From Bin87 sp963665395 (GTDB taxonomy: Bacteria > Chloroflexota > Dehalococcoidia > Lucifugimonadales > UBA3495), in the NCBI GenBank assembly GCA_963665395.2, contig OY762251.1:1116001-1180000 (forward strand): DNA of 64,000 nucleotides. The letters run 5' to 3'. The number at the start of each line of letters is the position of its first letter. Position 1 is the stretch's first letter. The position numbers and the translations under genes are program-made. The notes below the pieces were generated by a model that did no database searches, was not told where the DNA came from, and saw nothing but the letters and a program-made list of their open reading frames with translations. Below, in pieces: positions 48,807 to 56,148 of this stretch.

Positions 48807-49553
48807 CTAGCGGTCCAGCTCCGCCCGCAGCCGTTCTATTTCGGCGCGCAGCCGCTCGTTTTCGGAAAGCGCGTCGTCCCGCTGCGCCTCAGCGTCGGCC
48901 GCGCGGTTTAGCGTTTCGTCGTAGTCCGGCAGAAACTCCCCGGTGGCCGGGATGCGGAACCGCAGCTTGCCGGCGTCCCAGCACAGGTCCAGTCCCAGTG
49001 CCGGACTATGCGCCCACACCAGGCCGTCCGGGTCCTCGTGGATTTCAAACGGCTCGTACCGGCCATCGCGCAGCTGGCCGCCGTACAGTTTCAGGCCGTA
49101 GTGCCGGCTGTCGGGCGTGGCGTCGTATAGCCAGTATTCGCCGATGCCGATGCTGGCGTACAGCGCCGGCTTGCCCCGCACGTCGTGGGCGGCGGTACTT
49201 TCGGAGGCAATCTCCAACGCAAAGTCCGGCGGCTTCCCCATCTCCCACACCCGGTAGGTGTTCCGGTAGAAAATGTGGCTCACGTCCACGCCAAAAACGG
49301 CGTAGCAGTCCGGAGACACGAAGCGCCGGGGGTTGCCCGGCTCGTAATAGACGAAAGTGTTGCCCGCCACGTGGGCGTCGGGCCGGATGCCGGTTATGTA
49401 GTGATGCAGGGGCGTTGCTACGGCGCGAAAAATGACGCCCTGGTACTCGGCGTCGGGCATGGGCATACCGTCCTCTGCGGGATAGAAAACTCCGTTTTCG
49501 TCGTAGAGGTGGGCCAGCCTGGGGTCAATGGCCGGCGGCGATTTGGTGGTCAT
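48807..49553 (-). CDS. Uma2 family endonuclease with coiled-coil tail
   Basis: 248 residues from the ATG at 49553 (GGAGG upstream). The PD-(D/E)XK pattern of Uma2/DUF820 is visible: FVSPDCYAVFGVD near 85, PPDFALEIASEST near 118 (D...ExxS) and KPALYASIGIGEYWLYD. The last 40 residues form a charged coiled coil (ERLRAEIERLRAELDR). Uma2 proteins are putative nucleases expanded in Cyanobacteria and Chloroflexota; their targets are unknown. Confidence 0.85.
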   Translation of the reverse strand: MTTKSPPAIDPRLAHLYDENGVFYPAEDGMPMPDAEYQGVIFRAVATPLHHYITGIRPDAHVAGNTFVYYEPGNPRRFVSPDCYAVFGVDVSHIFYRNTYRVWEMGKPPDFALEIASESTAAHDVRGKPALYASIGIGEYWLYDATPDSRHYGLKLYGGQLRDGRYEPFEIHEDPDGLVWAHSPALGLDLCWDAGKLRFRIPATGEFLPDYDETLNRAADAEAQRDDALSENERLRAEIERLRAELDR

Positions 49554-49603
49554 CACTAGCCTCCGGGCGCGTGCCGAATATCTGAAGCCAGTATAGCAAA
49601 GCC

Positions 49604-49738
49604 CTCATGCGTACCCACTTTCATGGGCTGTCATTGCGAGCGCAGCGTGGCAATCTCGCTCCCGTAGCGCCCATCGTTGCCCTAACGAGATTGCCACGTC
49701 GCTACGCTCCTCGCAATGACAAAGTGGGTACGCATGAG
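49604..49738. mobile_element. R1-family non-autonomous element with 10-bp target duplication
   Basis: 135 bp, ends CTCATGCGTACCCACTTT and exact inverse AAAGTGGGTACGCATGAG, core TGTCATTGCGAGCGCAGCG...CTCCTCGCAATGACA. Flanked by TAGCAAAGCC at 49594-49603 and 49739-49748. Intergenic, between the Uma2 gene and the MoxR-type gene. Confidence 0.88.
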
Positions 49739-49809
49739 TAGCAAAGCCGGGTTGCGGCCCGTTTGCTATACTGCCGGCAGACCCCTACTCTGACGAAAGG
49801 ATGTGCCCC

Positions 49810-51222
49810 ATGGCCACCAACGCTAACGCTTTGCCCGCCACCATCGGCGAACTGCGTGAGAGCGGTTACCAGTCGGTTTCCGTGCGCGAGGAAATCCGCC
49901 GCAACCTGATTGCCAAGATCCGGGCCGAGGAGCCGGTCTTCCCCGGCATCATCGGCTTTGACCAGACCGTCATCCCCCAGCTGGAAAACGCCATCCTGGC
50001 CGGGCAGGACATCATCCTGCTGGGCGAGCGCGGGCAGGCCAAGACCCGCCTGATCCGCGAAATGGTCAACCTGCTGGACGAACAACTCCCGGTCATCGCC
50101 GGCAGCGAGCTGAACGACGACCCCTACAACCCCCTCAGCCCGGACGCCCGGCAGATGGCCGCCGACCTGGGGGACGACACCCCCGTGGCCTGGATCGGGC
50201 GGGATCTGCGCTACTCCGAAAAGCTGGCGACGCCCGACATTTCCATCGCCGACCTCATCGGCGAGATCGACCCCATCAAGGTCGCCGAGGGCCGGCACCT
50301 GTCCGACGAGTCCGCTATCCACTACGGCCTGGTTCCCCGCACCAACCGGGGCATCTTCTGCATCAACGAGCTGCCCGACCTGGCCGAGCGCATCCAGGTG
50401 GGCCTGTTCAACCTCATGGAAGAGCGCGACGTGCAGATCAAGGGCTACCGCATCCGAATGCCCCTGGACGTCTTCGTGGTCGCCACCGCCAACCCCGAGG
50501 ACTACACCAACCGGGGACGCATCGTAACGCCGCTGAAGGACCGCTACGGCGCGCAGATCCACACCCACTACCCGCGCGTGCTGGAAGAAGAAATCGCCAT
50601 CATGGAGCAGGAACGCAACCGCTTCCCCGACGAGGACAGCGTGTATGTGCCCAGCTTCATGACCGAGATCATCGCCGAGGTGACGTCGCGGGCGCGGGCC
50701 AGCAACGAAATCAACCAGCGTTCCGGCGTCAGCGTCCGGGTGTCCATCTCCAACTACGAGACGCTCATCAGCAACGCCCTGCGCCGCAGCATCCGGCAGG
50801 GCGAGAGCATCATATGCCCACGCATCAGCGATCTGCCCTACCTCGTCGCTTCCCTGGGCGGCAAAATCGAGATGGAGACCTTCGGCGAGGGCCGGGAGGA
50901 CCGCCTGGTGGAAGACCTCACCAAGCGAGCGACCCTGGCCATCTTCAGCCGCTACTGCAACGTGGACGACCTGGATGACATCGTAACGGCCTTCGACCTG
51001 GGCAACGCGGTGGAAACGGGCAGCGACGTGCCGTCCAGCGCCTACGCCTCGGCGCTGGACAACATCGAGGGCCTGCGCACCACGGTGTCCATCCTGACCG
51101 GCGACGACCAACGGCCCGAAGTGCAGGCGTCAGCGGTGGAGTTCGTGCTGGAAGGGCTGCACCTGAACCGCCGGCTCAACTGCGCCCGCACGCCGGCCGG
51201 CGGCTATCGCTACGCCCGGTAA
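49810..51222 (+). CDS. MoxR/ChlI-type AAA+ ATPase
   Basis: 470 residues; the ATG at 49810 is better spaced from AAGG than the ATG at 49801. Walker A variant LLGERGQAKTRLIREM near 75; sensor and GAFTGA-like insert absent; Walker B GIFCINELPDLAERIQ near 180; VFVVATANPEDYTNRGRIVTPLKDRYG is the magnesium-chelatase-I-like signature. C-terminal lid LPYLVASLGGKIEM. Such ATPases usually act with a VWA-domain partner as metal chelatases or assembly chaperones, but the next genes are Uma2 copies and no VWA gene is seen. Confidence 0.88.
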   Translation: MATNANALPATIGELRESGYQSVSVREEIRRNLIAKIRAEEPVFPGIIGFDQTVIPQLENAILAGQDIILLGERGQAKTRLIREMVNLLDEQLPVIAGSELNDDPYNPLSPDARQMAADLGDDTPVAWIGRDLRYSEKLATPDISIADLIGEIDPIKVAEGRHLSDESAIHYGLVPRTNRGIFCINELPDLAERIQVGLFNLMEERDVQIKGYRIRMPLDVFVVATANPEDYTNRGRIVTPLKDRYGAQIHTHYPRVLEEEIAIMEQERNRFPDEDSVYVPSFMTEIIAEVTSRARASNEINQRSGVSVRVSISNYETLISNALRRSIRQGESIICPRISDLPYLVASLGGKIEMETFGEGREDRLVEDLTKRATLAIFSRYCNVDDLDDIVTAFDLGNAVETGSDVPSSAYASALDNIEGLRTTVSILTGDDQRPEVQASAVEFVLEGLHLNRRLNCARTPAGGYRYAR

Positions 51223-51237
51223 TTACGGAGGTTTCCA

Positions 51238-51810
51238 ATGACGACGCAAAGCCCCGCCATCGCGCCGCCGGTTACGCTGGAGGAGTACGCCGCGTTGCCG
51301 GAATATCCGCGCTACGAGTTGGTGCGAGGAGTGCTGGTGGAGAAAGACGTGGCATCAAGAGAGCATGAAATTACGGTCGTGAAAGTATCGCGTTATGTCG
51401 ATATTCACGTCGAATCCCACGACCTTGGGGAAGTGTACGGCAGCAGCCGAGGGTTCGTCACCGGGCCGGATTCACCCGCTACCTCGCGTTTGCCCGACGT
51501 GTCGTTCGTATCCAACGAGCGACTGCGGCCCGACCTCTTTGGGGTATTGGTTGACGGCGCGCCAGACCTGGCGGTTGAAGTGCTATCCCCCAGCAATACG
51601 GAGCGGGAGATGGCGCAGAAGGTTGCCGAGTACCTGAACGCCGGCGGCAAAGCCGTCTGGGTGTTTGACCCCATCAGGCGCACGCTCACTGTACACAGAC
51701 CCGGCGTATCGCCACTGGTTCTAGCCGATGGAGACTCTGTGGATGGAGAAGACTATCTGCCGGGTTTCGTCTGCCCGGTTGCCGATATGCTGCCCCGGCT
51801 TCGCGCCTGA
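51238..51810 (+). CDS. Uma2 family endonuclease, tandem copy 1
   Basis: 190 residues, 15 bases after the MoxR-type gene with GGAGG. PVTLEEYAALPEYPRYELVR; nuclease residues in SRLPDVSFVSNERL and PDLAVEVLSPSNTEREMAQK; VAEYLNAGGKAVWVFDPIRR. The most diverged of the three tandem copies. Confidence 0.9.
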   Translation: MTTQSPAIAPPVTLEEYAALPEYPRYELVRGVLVEKDVASREHEITVVKVSRYVDIHVESHDLGEVYGSSRGFVTGPDSPATSRLPDVSFVSNERLRPDLFGVLVDGAPDLAVEVLSPSNTEREMAQKVAEYLNAGGKAVWVFDPIRRTLTVHRPGVSPLVLADGDSVDGEDYLPGFVCPVADMLPRLRA

Positions 51811-51841
51811 TGCCGCTGGACAACAACCAGGAGGCTCACGT

Positions 51842-52408
51842 ATGACGACGCAAAACATCACCGCCGCGCCGCCAGTTACGCTGGAAGAATACGCCGCGCT
51901 GCCCAAGCATCCCCGCTATGAACTGGTCAAAGGAGTTCTGGTTGAGCTGATGACAGCATCCAGAGAACATGAACGAACCGCAGCAAGGACAACCCGTTAT
52001 ATGGATGCTCATGCCGACCAGAATGACTTGGGCGAAGTGTACACTGGCAACCGCGGATACGTGACGGGAACGGACTCGCCGGCCACGTTGAGAATGCCCG
52101 ACGTATCCTTCATCTCCACAGCACGGCTGAAGCCCGATATTCTGGGCAAGCTTTACGACGGCGCGCCCGATCTGGCCGTGGAGATACTTTCGGACAGCAA
52201 CACGCCGGCGGAAATCGCGCAGAAGATTGCAGAATACCTGAACGCCAGCGGCAAGGCCGTCTGGGTCATCGACATCGACGCCCGCACGCTGACGGTGCAT
52301 ACCGCCGACGCGCCGCCCCTGGTTCTGAGGGACGCCGACACCGTGGAGGGTGGGGACTACCTGCCCGGCTTCGCCTGCGCCGTGGCCGACTTGCTACCGG
52401 CTCCATAG
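51842..52408 (+). CDS. Uma2 family endonuclease, tandem copy 2
   Basis: 188 residues from the ATG at 51842. LEEYAALPKHPRYELVKG; LRMPDVSFISTARL; PDLAVEILSDSNTPAEIAQK. Its first ~90 bases, including the ribosome site GGAGGCTCACGT, are almost identical to those of copy 3, while the middle differs strongly (MDAHADQNDLGEVYTGNRGY), a sign of recent duplication with a variable central part. Confidence 0.9.
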   Translation: MTTQNITAAPPVTLEEYAALPKHPRYELVKGVLVELMTASREHERTAARTTRYMDAHADQNDLGEVYTGNRGYVTGTDSPATLRMPDVSFISTARLKPDILGKLYDGAPDLAVEILSDSNTPAEIAQKIAEYLNASGKAVWVIDIDARTLTVHTADAPPLVLRDADTVEGGDYLPGFACAVADLLPAP

Positions 52409-52424
52409 CCTTGGAGGCTCACGT

Positions 52425-53000
52425 ATGACGACGCAAAACATCACCGCCGCGCCGCCAGTTACGCTGGAAGAATACGCCGCGCTGCCCAAGCATCCCCGCT
52501 ACGAATTGGTGAAAGGAGTCTTGGTTAAGCAAATGGCAGCATCGGAAGAGCACGAATTTACCGGTTCGCTGGTTGTCATAAGGGTCGGCAATCACGTGCT
52601 GTTGAACCGGCTGGGCCGGGTGTACCTCAGCAATCGGGCCTACGTCACCGGCCCGGATTCGCCGGCTACCTCCCGGATGCCCGACGTTTCGTTTGTGTCC
52701 AACGCGCGGCTGGCGCAGCCCGACTTGGTCGGTATGCTCTACGATGGCGCGCCCGACCTGGCCGTGGAGATACTCTCCGACAGCAACACCCCCGCCGAAA
52801 TCGCGCAGAAGATCGCCGAGTACCTGAACGCCGGCGGCAAGGTCGTCTGGGTCATCGACATCGACGCCCGCACGCTGACGGTGCATACCGACGACGCTCC
52901 ACCGCTGGTTCTAACCGACGCCGACACCGTGGACGGCGGCGACTACCTGCCCGGCTTCGCCTGCGCCGTGGCCGACCTGCTGCCGGCCGCCGCCGGCTAG
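52425..53000 (+). CDS. Uma2 family endonuclease, tandem copy 3
   Basis: 191 residues from the ATG at 52425. Same N- and C-terminal blocks as copy 2 (PDLAVEILSDSNTPAEIAQK, VWVIDIDARTLTVHT) but a different centre (GSLVVIRVGNHVLLNRLGRV). Predicted PD-(D/E)XK nuclease. Convergent with the candidate selenoprotein gene. Confidence 0.9.
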   Translation: MTTQNITAAPPVTLEEYAALPKHPRYELVKGVLVKQMAASEEHEFTGSLVVIRVGNHVLLNRLGRVYLSNRAYVTGPDSPATSRMPDVSFVSNARLAQPDLVGMLYDGAPDLAVEILSDSNTPAEIAQKIAEYLNAGGKVVWVIDIDARTLTVHTDDAPPLVLTDADTVDGGDYLPGFACAVADLLPAAAG

Positions 53001-53011
53001 ACCCAGCGAAC

Positions 53012-53341
53012 CTAGACCAACGACGCGCGCCGGCCCAGGGTGATGCCGTCGGGCAGGGCGATGGTGGCCTTCAGGTTGCGGAACAGCAGGAACCGGCTCA
53101 TCGACACCGACACCTGCTCGGCGTACTCGGCGATGCCGGGCGCCATGAACAGCTCAATGTCTCCGTGCGCGGCCGGCTCGTAGGACTCCAGGCTCCGGCG
53201 ACGGCGAACGTTGGTATCGACCGATACCTCGACGGACTCGCCGCTTCAACCCTTCCAGCAGATGAGGTCGATTACGGCCTGGCCACCCTTGCTGCGGATG
53301 AACTGGGCGGCTTCGGAGGTTATTTGCAGGTCAGCAGGCAT
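53012..53341 (-). CDS. Candidate selenoprotein, CC/Se-motif (HesB-like) family
   Basis: From the ATG at 53341 the frame reads 31 codons (LQITSEAAQFIRSKGGQAVI, DLICWKG), meets a single TGA at 53246-53248 and continues without another stop for 77 codons (SGESVEVSVDTN, LESYEPAAHGDIELFMAPGI, SMSRFLLFRNLKATIALPDG) to the TAG at 53012. Both sides belong to one protein. The layout (ITxEAxxFIxxKGG, Sec or Cys beside a Gly, then Y..dGI..y, then a conserved LsRFxxFxxL) resembles the CC/Se-motif family, in which Sec and Cys forms exist. A GGUC-loop hairpin follows the UGA. It lies downstream of a hicBA module. The alternative is a nonsense mutation. Redox or metal-binding function is inferred. Confidence 0.65.
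53213..53228 (-). promoter_or_regulatory. Candidate bacterial SECIS hairpin
   Basis: In the mRNA sense, GGTATCGGTCGATACC forms a 6-bp stem with apical loop GGTC. The loop begins 23 nt after the UGA at 53246, within the published bacterial SECIS range (about 16-37 nt), and has G in the first two loop positions as in E. coli fdhF (AGGUCU loop). A lower stem GGCGA/TCGCC can extend it. Confidence 0.6.
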
Positions 53342-53636
53342 AGTGTGGTTCAATCCAGGGGTTGCCCGTCCCAGGGGGCGTTGGGGTCGAGTAGCGACGG
53401 GGGATGTTGCCGCGCAGGGCGGCGCGGAATTCGTCGGCGCTGTTCATCTTCAACTGTACGATAGCGATTTCTCCCATCAAATCGGCATCAACCTCTTTAT
53501 CCCCGTGCGAGACTTTTGTGCGCAGGTTCAGCCAAGCATGAATGAAGAAAGCGTGATCCCGGTTTGTCTGGACAAAACCCATCCTGCGGAGCAATCGCAG
53601 CAATTGCCTGGTTTTGACGTTGGCTATTCTAACCAT
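53331..53636 (-). CDS. HicA-like toxin, copy 1 (C-terminus frameshifted)
   Basis: 101 residues. RQLLRLLRRMGFVQTNRDHA and TKVSHGDKEVDADLMGEIAI follow the HicA mRNase pattern (LLrrmGF...H..., then a conserved His). Compared with copy 2 (54039), one C is missing after the RRY codons, so the last residues differ (STPTPPGTG instead of DPNAPWDGQ). The frame overruns its ancestral stop (53350-53352) into the start of the selenoprotein candidate. The toxic core is intact. Pairs with the HicB gene just upstream. Confidence 0.75.
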   Translation of the reverse strand: MVRIANVKTRQLLRLLRRMGFVQTNRDHAFFIHAWLNLRTKVSHGDKEVDADLMGEIAIVQLKMNSADEFRAALRGNIPRRYSTPTPPGTGNPWIEPHYAC

Positions 53637-53639
53637 CGG

Positions 53640-53930
53640 CTAAACAGGCACTCGACTGCGTGCGGGCGTGGCCGACTTCACCCAACAAGTGGTTCCATTC
53701 TCTGAGAGCTCCGAAATCAGCTCCGACACTTCGTCTAGGGCTGCTTGGCCTGTCTTGAATCTGTCAGGCTGATGTTCCAAAAACAACGTCATGGTGTCGG
53801 CAACGTCGATCAGGGCTTCTTCTTCAGTGTCGCCTTGACCATGCGCGTGGTCAATTGCGGGGCAAATGGCAACGTAGCAGGTGGATCCGTCTGACAACAT
53901 TCCGCGCCACACGACGACATCGTATTCCAT
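53640..53930 (-). CDS. HicB-like antitoxin, copy 1
   Basis: 96 residues. MEYDVVVWRGMLSDGSTCYV, AICPAIDHAHGQGDTEEEAL is the HicB partial RNase H fold; DVADTMTLFLEHQ is its first helix. No C-terminal DNA-binding domain is evident. The hicA gene starts 3 bases after its stop. Confidence 0.8.
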   Translation of the reverse strand: MEYDVVVWRGMLSDGSTCYVAICPAIDHAHGQGDTEEEALIDVADTMTLFLEHQPDRFKTGQAALDEVSELISELSENGTTCWVKSATPARSRVPV

Positions 53931-54038
53931 GATTGGCCTCCCGGTTTGCGTGGCGGCAATTATACCGCCGGGGCCGACGGCGATGCCAGCGGGAGAACGC
54001 TGCGATCTTCGTTAGAAGTCGGCAGGCATAGCGTTGCG

Positions 54039-54326
54039 TCAGTCCAGCGGTTGCCCATCCCAGGGCGCGTTGGGGTCAAGATAGCGGTTGGGGATGTCGC
54101 CGCGCAGTGCGGCGCGAAATTCGTCGGCGCTGTTCATTTTGAGGTCGTCAATTGCGATTTTGCCCATCAGGTAAGGGTTTATTTCCTTGTCGCCGTGCGA
54201 GACCCGAGTCGTTACGCGCAGCCATTCGTGGTAGAAATAAGCGTGGTCGCGGTTATCCTGGACAAATCGCATTCTCCGCAGCAAACGTAGCAGTTCCCGA
54301 GTTCTGACGTTGGCTATCCTGGGCAT
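54039..54326 (-). CDS. HicA-like toxin, copy 2
   Basis: 95 residues from the ATG at 54326, immediately after the hicB stop. RELLRLLRRMRFVQDNRDHA, TRVSHGDKEINPYLMGKIAI, MNSADEFRAALRGDIPNRY closely match copy 1. Downstream, ATGCCTGCCGACTTC at about 54013-54028 matches the first codons of the selenoprotein candidate, then ends in TAA, so the duplicated unit included that third gene's start. Confidence 0.78.
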   Translation of the reverse strand: MPRIANVRTRELLRLLRRMRFVQDNRDHAYFYHEWLRVTTRVSHGDKEINPYLMGKIAIDDLKMNSADEFRAALRGDIPNRYLDPNAPWDGQPLD

Positions 54327-54328
54327 CG

Positions 54329-54619
54329 TTATGCCGGCGTCGGAATAGATGGGGAATTGACCCGGCAAACCCAGGGGGTGATGCCTTCCGCGTTCAAGTC
54401 TGCAAGCAAATCGTTCAATGTGTCCTGCGCTGCCTGGCCCAACTTGACCCTATCGGGTTCCCGCTCATGGAAGCACCCTATGGCATCAGTGACTTCCGCC
54501 AGCGCTTCCGCTTCGGTGTCGCCCTGGCCGTGCGCCCGGCGAACAGCCGGACAAATTGCGGCGTAACAAGTGGAACCATCAGACAGCGTATCTCGCCAGA
54601 CAACTACATCGTATTCCAT
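54329..54619 (-). CDS. HicB-like antitoxin, copy 2
   Basis: 96 residues. MEYDVVVWRDTLSDGSTCYA, AICPAVRRAHGQGDTEAEAL. Near-identical start and same length as copy 1, with a more diverged C-terminus. Forms a hicBA pair with the following gene. Confidence 0.8.
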   Translation of the reverse strand: MEYDVVVWRDTLSDGSTCYAAICPAVRRAHGQGDTEAEALAEVTDAIGCFHEREPDRVKLGQAAQDTLNDLLADLNAEGITPWVCRVNSPSIPTPA

Positions 54620-54662
54620 GATTGATCTCCTGTCCGCGTAGCAGCAATTATACCGCCGGAGC

Positions 54663-55262
54663 TTACGTCGCCGCCAACAGCAGCGCGTTCCGCGCCTCTA
54701 TGGCCGCCGGGTGTACCGGCGATCCCTTGTCCAGCAAACGGGTCACGTTCCTGGTCAGGAACATGGTCACGGCGGCGGGAAGGTCGTTTTCAGCCAGTTC
54801 TCGCAGTCCTCCCTGCCAGGGGTAACGCTCGACCTTGACCGGGTCCAGCTTGTCGGCGAGGAAGACGATGTGGGCGATGGTGTCGCCGCCGGCGGGATTG
54901 CCGGTGGTATGCCAGTAGATGGCGTCGTAAAGCTGGGGATGCCCCAGACCGTCCTCCCGCTTGAGCAGTTCCGCGCCTACCATGCCGTGCAGGATGGCCG
55001 GATTGCGCCGCTCGAACTCGGTCACCGGCGGCAGGTCGTACTCCTCCATGCGGAGCAGGTTCTCCACCCCGGAGAAGTGATTGGTGGCGTCGTGGGCCAG
55101 GGCGGTCAGCCCGATGGCCTCCACGTCCTGCCCGTGTCGCTCGGCCAGCTCGCGGGCAATCTGCTCCACCCGCTGGCAGTGCTCCAGCAGGCCGGGCGGC
55201 AGGCGGCGCATCCGACGCTGGATGCGGTCGAACACGCGGCCGGAGATTTCAATGGTGGTCAT
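54663..55262 (-). CDS. HD-domain phosphohydrolase, YqeK-like
   Basis: 199 residues. HD-superfamily metal ligands: EHCQRVEQIARELA (His near 27), LTALAHDATNHF (HD near 56), PAILHGMVGAELL (His near 90), AIYWHTTGNPAGG (His near 117) and IVFLADKLDPVKVERYPW (Asp near 136). This matches YqeK-type Ap4A symmetrical hydrolases, which degrade diadenosine tetraphosphate. Confidence 0.8.
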   Translation of the reverse strand: MTTIEISGRVFDRIQRRMRRLPPGLLEHCQRVEQIARELAERHGQDVEAIGLTALAHDATNHFSGVENLLRMEEYDLPPVTEFERRNPAILHGMVGAELLKREDGLGHPQLYDAIYWHTTGNPAGGDTIAHIVFLADKLDPVKVERYPWQGGLRELAENDLPAAVTMFLTRNVTRLLDKGSPVHPAAIEARNALLLAAT

Positions 55263-55295
55263 GGGATAGTCATCCTCGCTTGATGCAGAGCGCGG

Positions 55296-55700
55296 TCATC
55301 GCTGCACCGGAATATCTCCGGCCCAGCCCCGTCTGAGCGCCGAAACGGGCGCCAATTCTTCGTGGACAGGATCAACCGCCAGCGTCAGTATCCGTAGCGT
55401 GGTTGCGCCGATGCACTGGCCACTCTCATCCGGCCAGAAAGCGACCGGGCAAATGCCGCTGAAAGTCTCGCCGGATCGAACCGTTATTGCGATGCGAGCG
55501 TACCCGCGCGGACACCGCAGGGTAGTCCCATCGGCCAGGACGTAGTCCATGGGCCGTTCCGTCGCCGGGATGTGGAGATACTCCAGCAGGTCGGCGGGGA
55601 AAGCGGACTCGGTGGCGCCGGTATCCACGAGGGCGGTAACCGGATGCATATCGCCTCCGGTAATGTTCCCGATGTGGATTTCGGTCGTGAAATCGCCCAT
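55296..55700 (-). CDS. Retropepsin-like aspartic protease family protein (copy 3 of 5)
   Basis: 134 residues from the ATG at 55700. TALVDTGATESAFPADLLEY near 25-44 and ICPVAFWPDESGQCIGATTL near 85-104 are almost word-for-word those of copies 4 and 5. It follows the HIT gene by 5 bases and is probably co-transcribed. Confidence 0.75.
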   Translation of the reverse strand: MGDFTTEIHIGNITGGDMHPVTALVDTGATESAFPADLLEYLHIPATERPMDYVLADGTTLRCPRGYARIAITVRSGETFSGICPVAFWPDESGQCIGATTLRILTLAVDPVHEELAPVSALRRGWAGDIPVQR

Positions 55701-55705
55701 GGCGG

Positions 55706-56062
55706 TCACCCCATGTCGCCCAGTGCGCGGCCCCCCAGCAGGTGCATATGGGGCCAGGCGATGGTCTGGCCGGCGGCGTCGCCGTTGTTGACGACCAGGC
55801 GGTAGCCGCTGATGGTCACCCCCTCGCGCCGGGCCATCTCGGCGGCCACCACGAACAGGTGGCCCATGGTGGCCTCCATGGCCGGACTGATGTAATCCAG
55901 GCCGTTGATGGGCATATTGGGAATGATGAGCAGATGCACCGGCGCCTTGGGATTGATGTCGCGCACCACGAAGCACCGCTCGTCCCGATAAATCACGTCG
56001 GGATGCAGCGGGTCGCGGGCCATGGCGGCAAAAGGCGAACTGCGGGCGGGGGTCATGGTCAT
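55706..56062 (-). CDS. HIT-family protein with altered histidine triad
   Basis: 118 residues. AMARDPLHPDVIYRDERCFV, INPKAPVHLLIIPNMPINGL and the C-terminal AGQTIAWPHMHLLGGRALG define an HINT-like nucleotide hydrolase. The canonical HxHxH triad reads W-P-H-M-H here, so the first histidine is lost while the catalytic middle one remains. AAGGAG lies 9 bases before the ATG at 56062. Confidence 0.88.
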   Translation of the reverse strand: MTMTPARSSPFAAMARDPLHPDVIYRDERCFVVRDINPKAPVHLLIIPNMPINGLDYISPAMEATMGHLFVVAAEMARREGVTISGYRLVVNNGDAAGQTIAWPHMHLLGGRALGDMG

Positions 56063-56148
56063 GGGTGGTTACTCCTTGAAGTGCAATCCGTCTGTAATTG
56101 CGACCCCGCACTTGATGCGGGGGCAGCAATCTCATCGGGGTTCTGGCG

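Noticed and set aside
49702..51111. 469-codon minus-strand frame opposite the MoxR-type gene
   Set aside because: Antisense shadow; the Walker motifs are on the plus strand.
53165..53464. Plus-strand 99-codon frame covering the selenoprotein candidate
   Set aside because: No family resemblance and no ribosome site; the minus strand has the coherent protein on both sides of the TGA.
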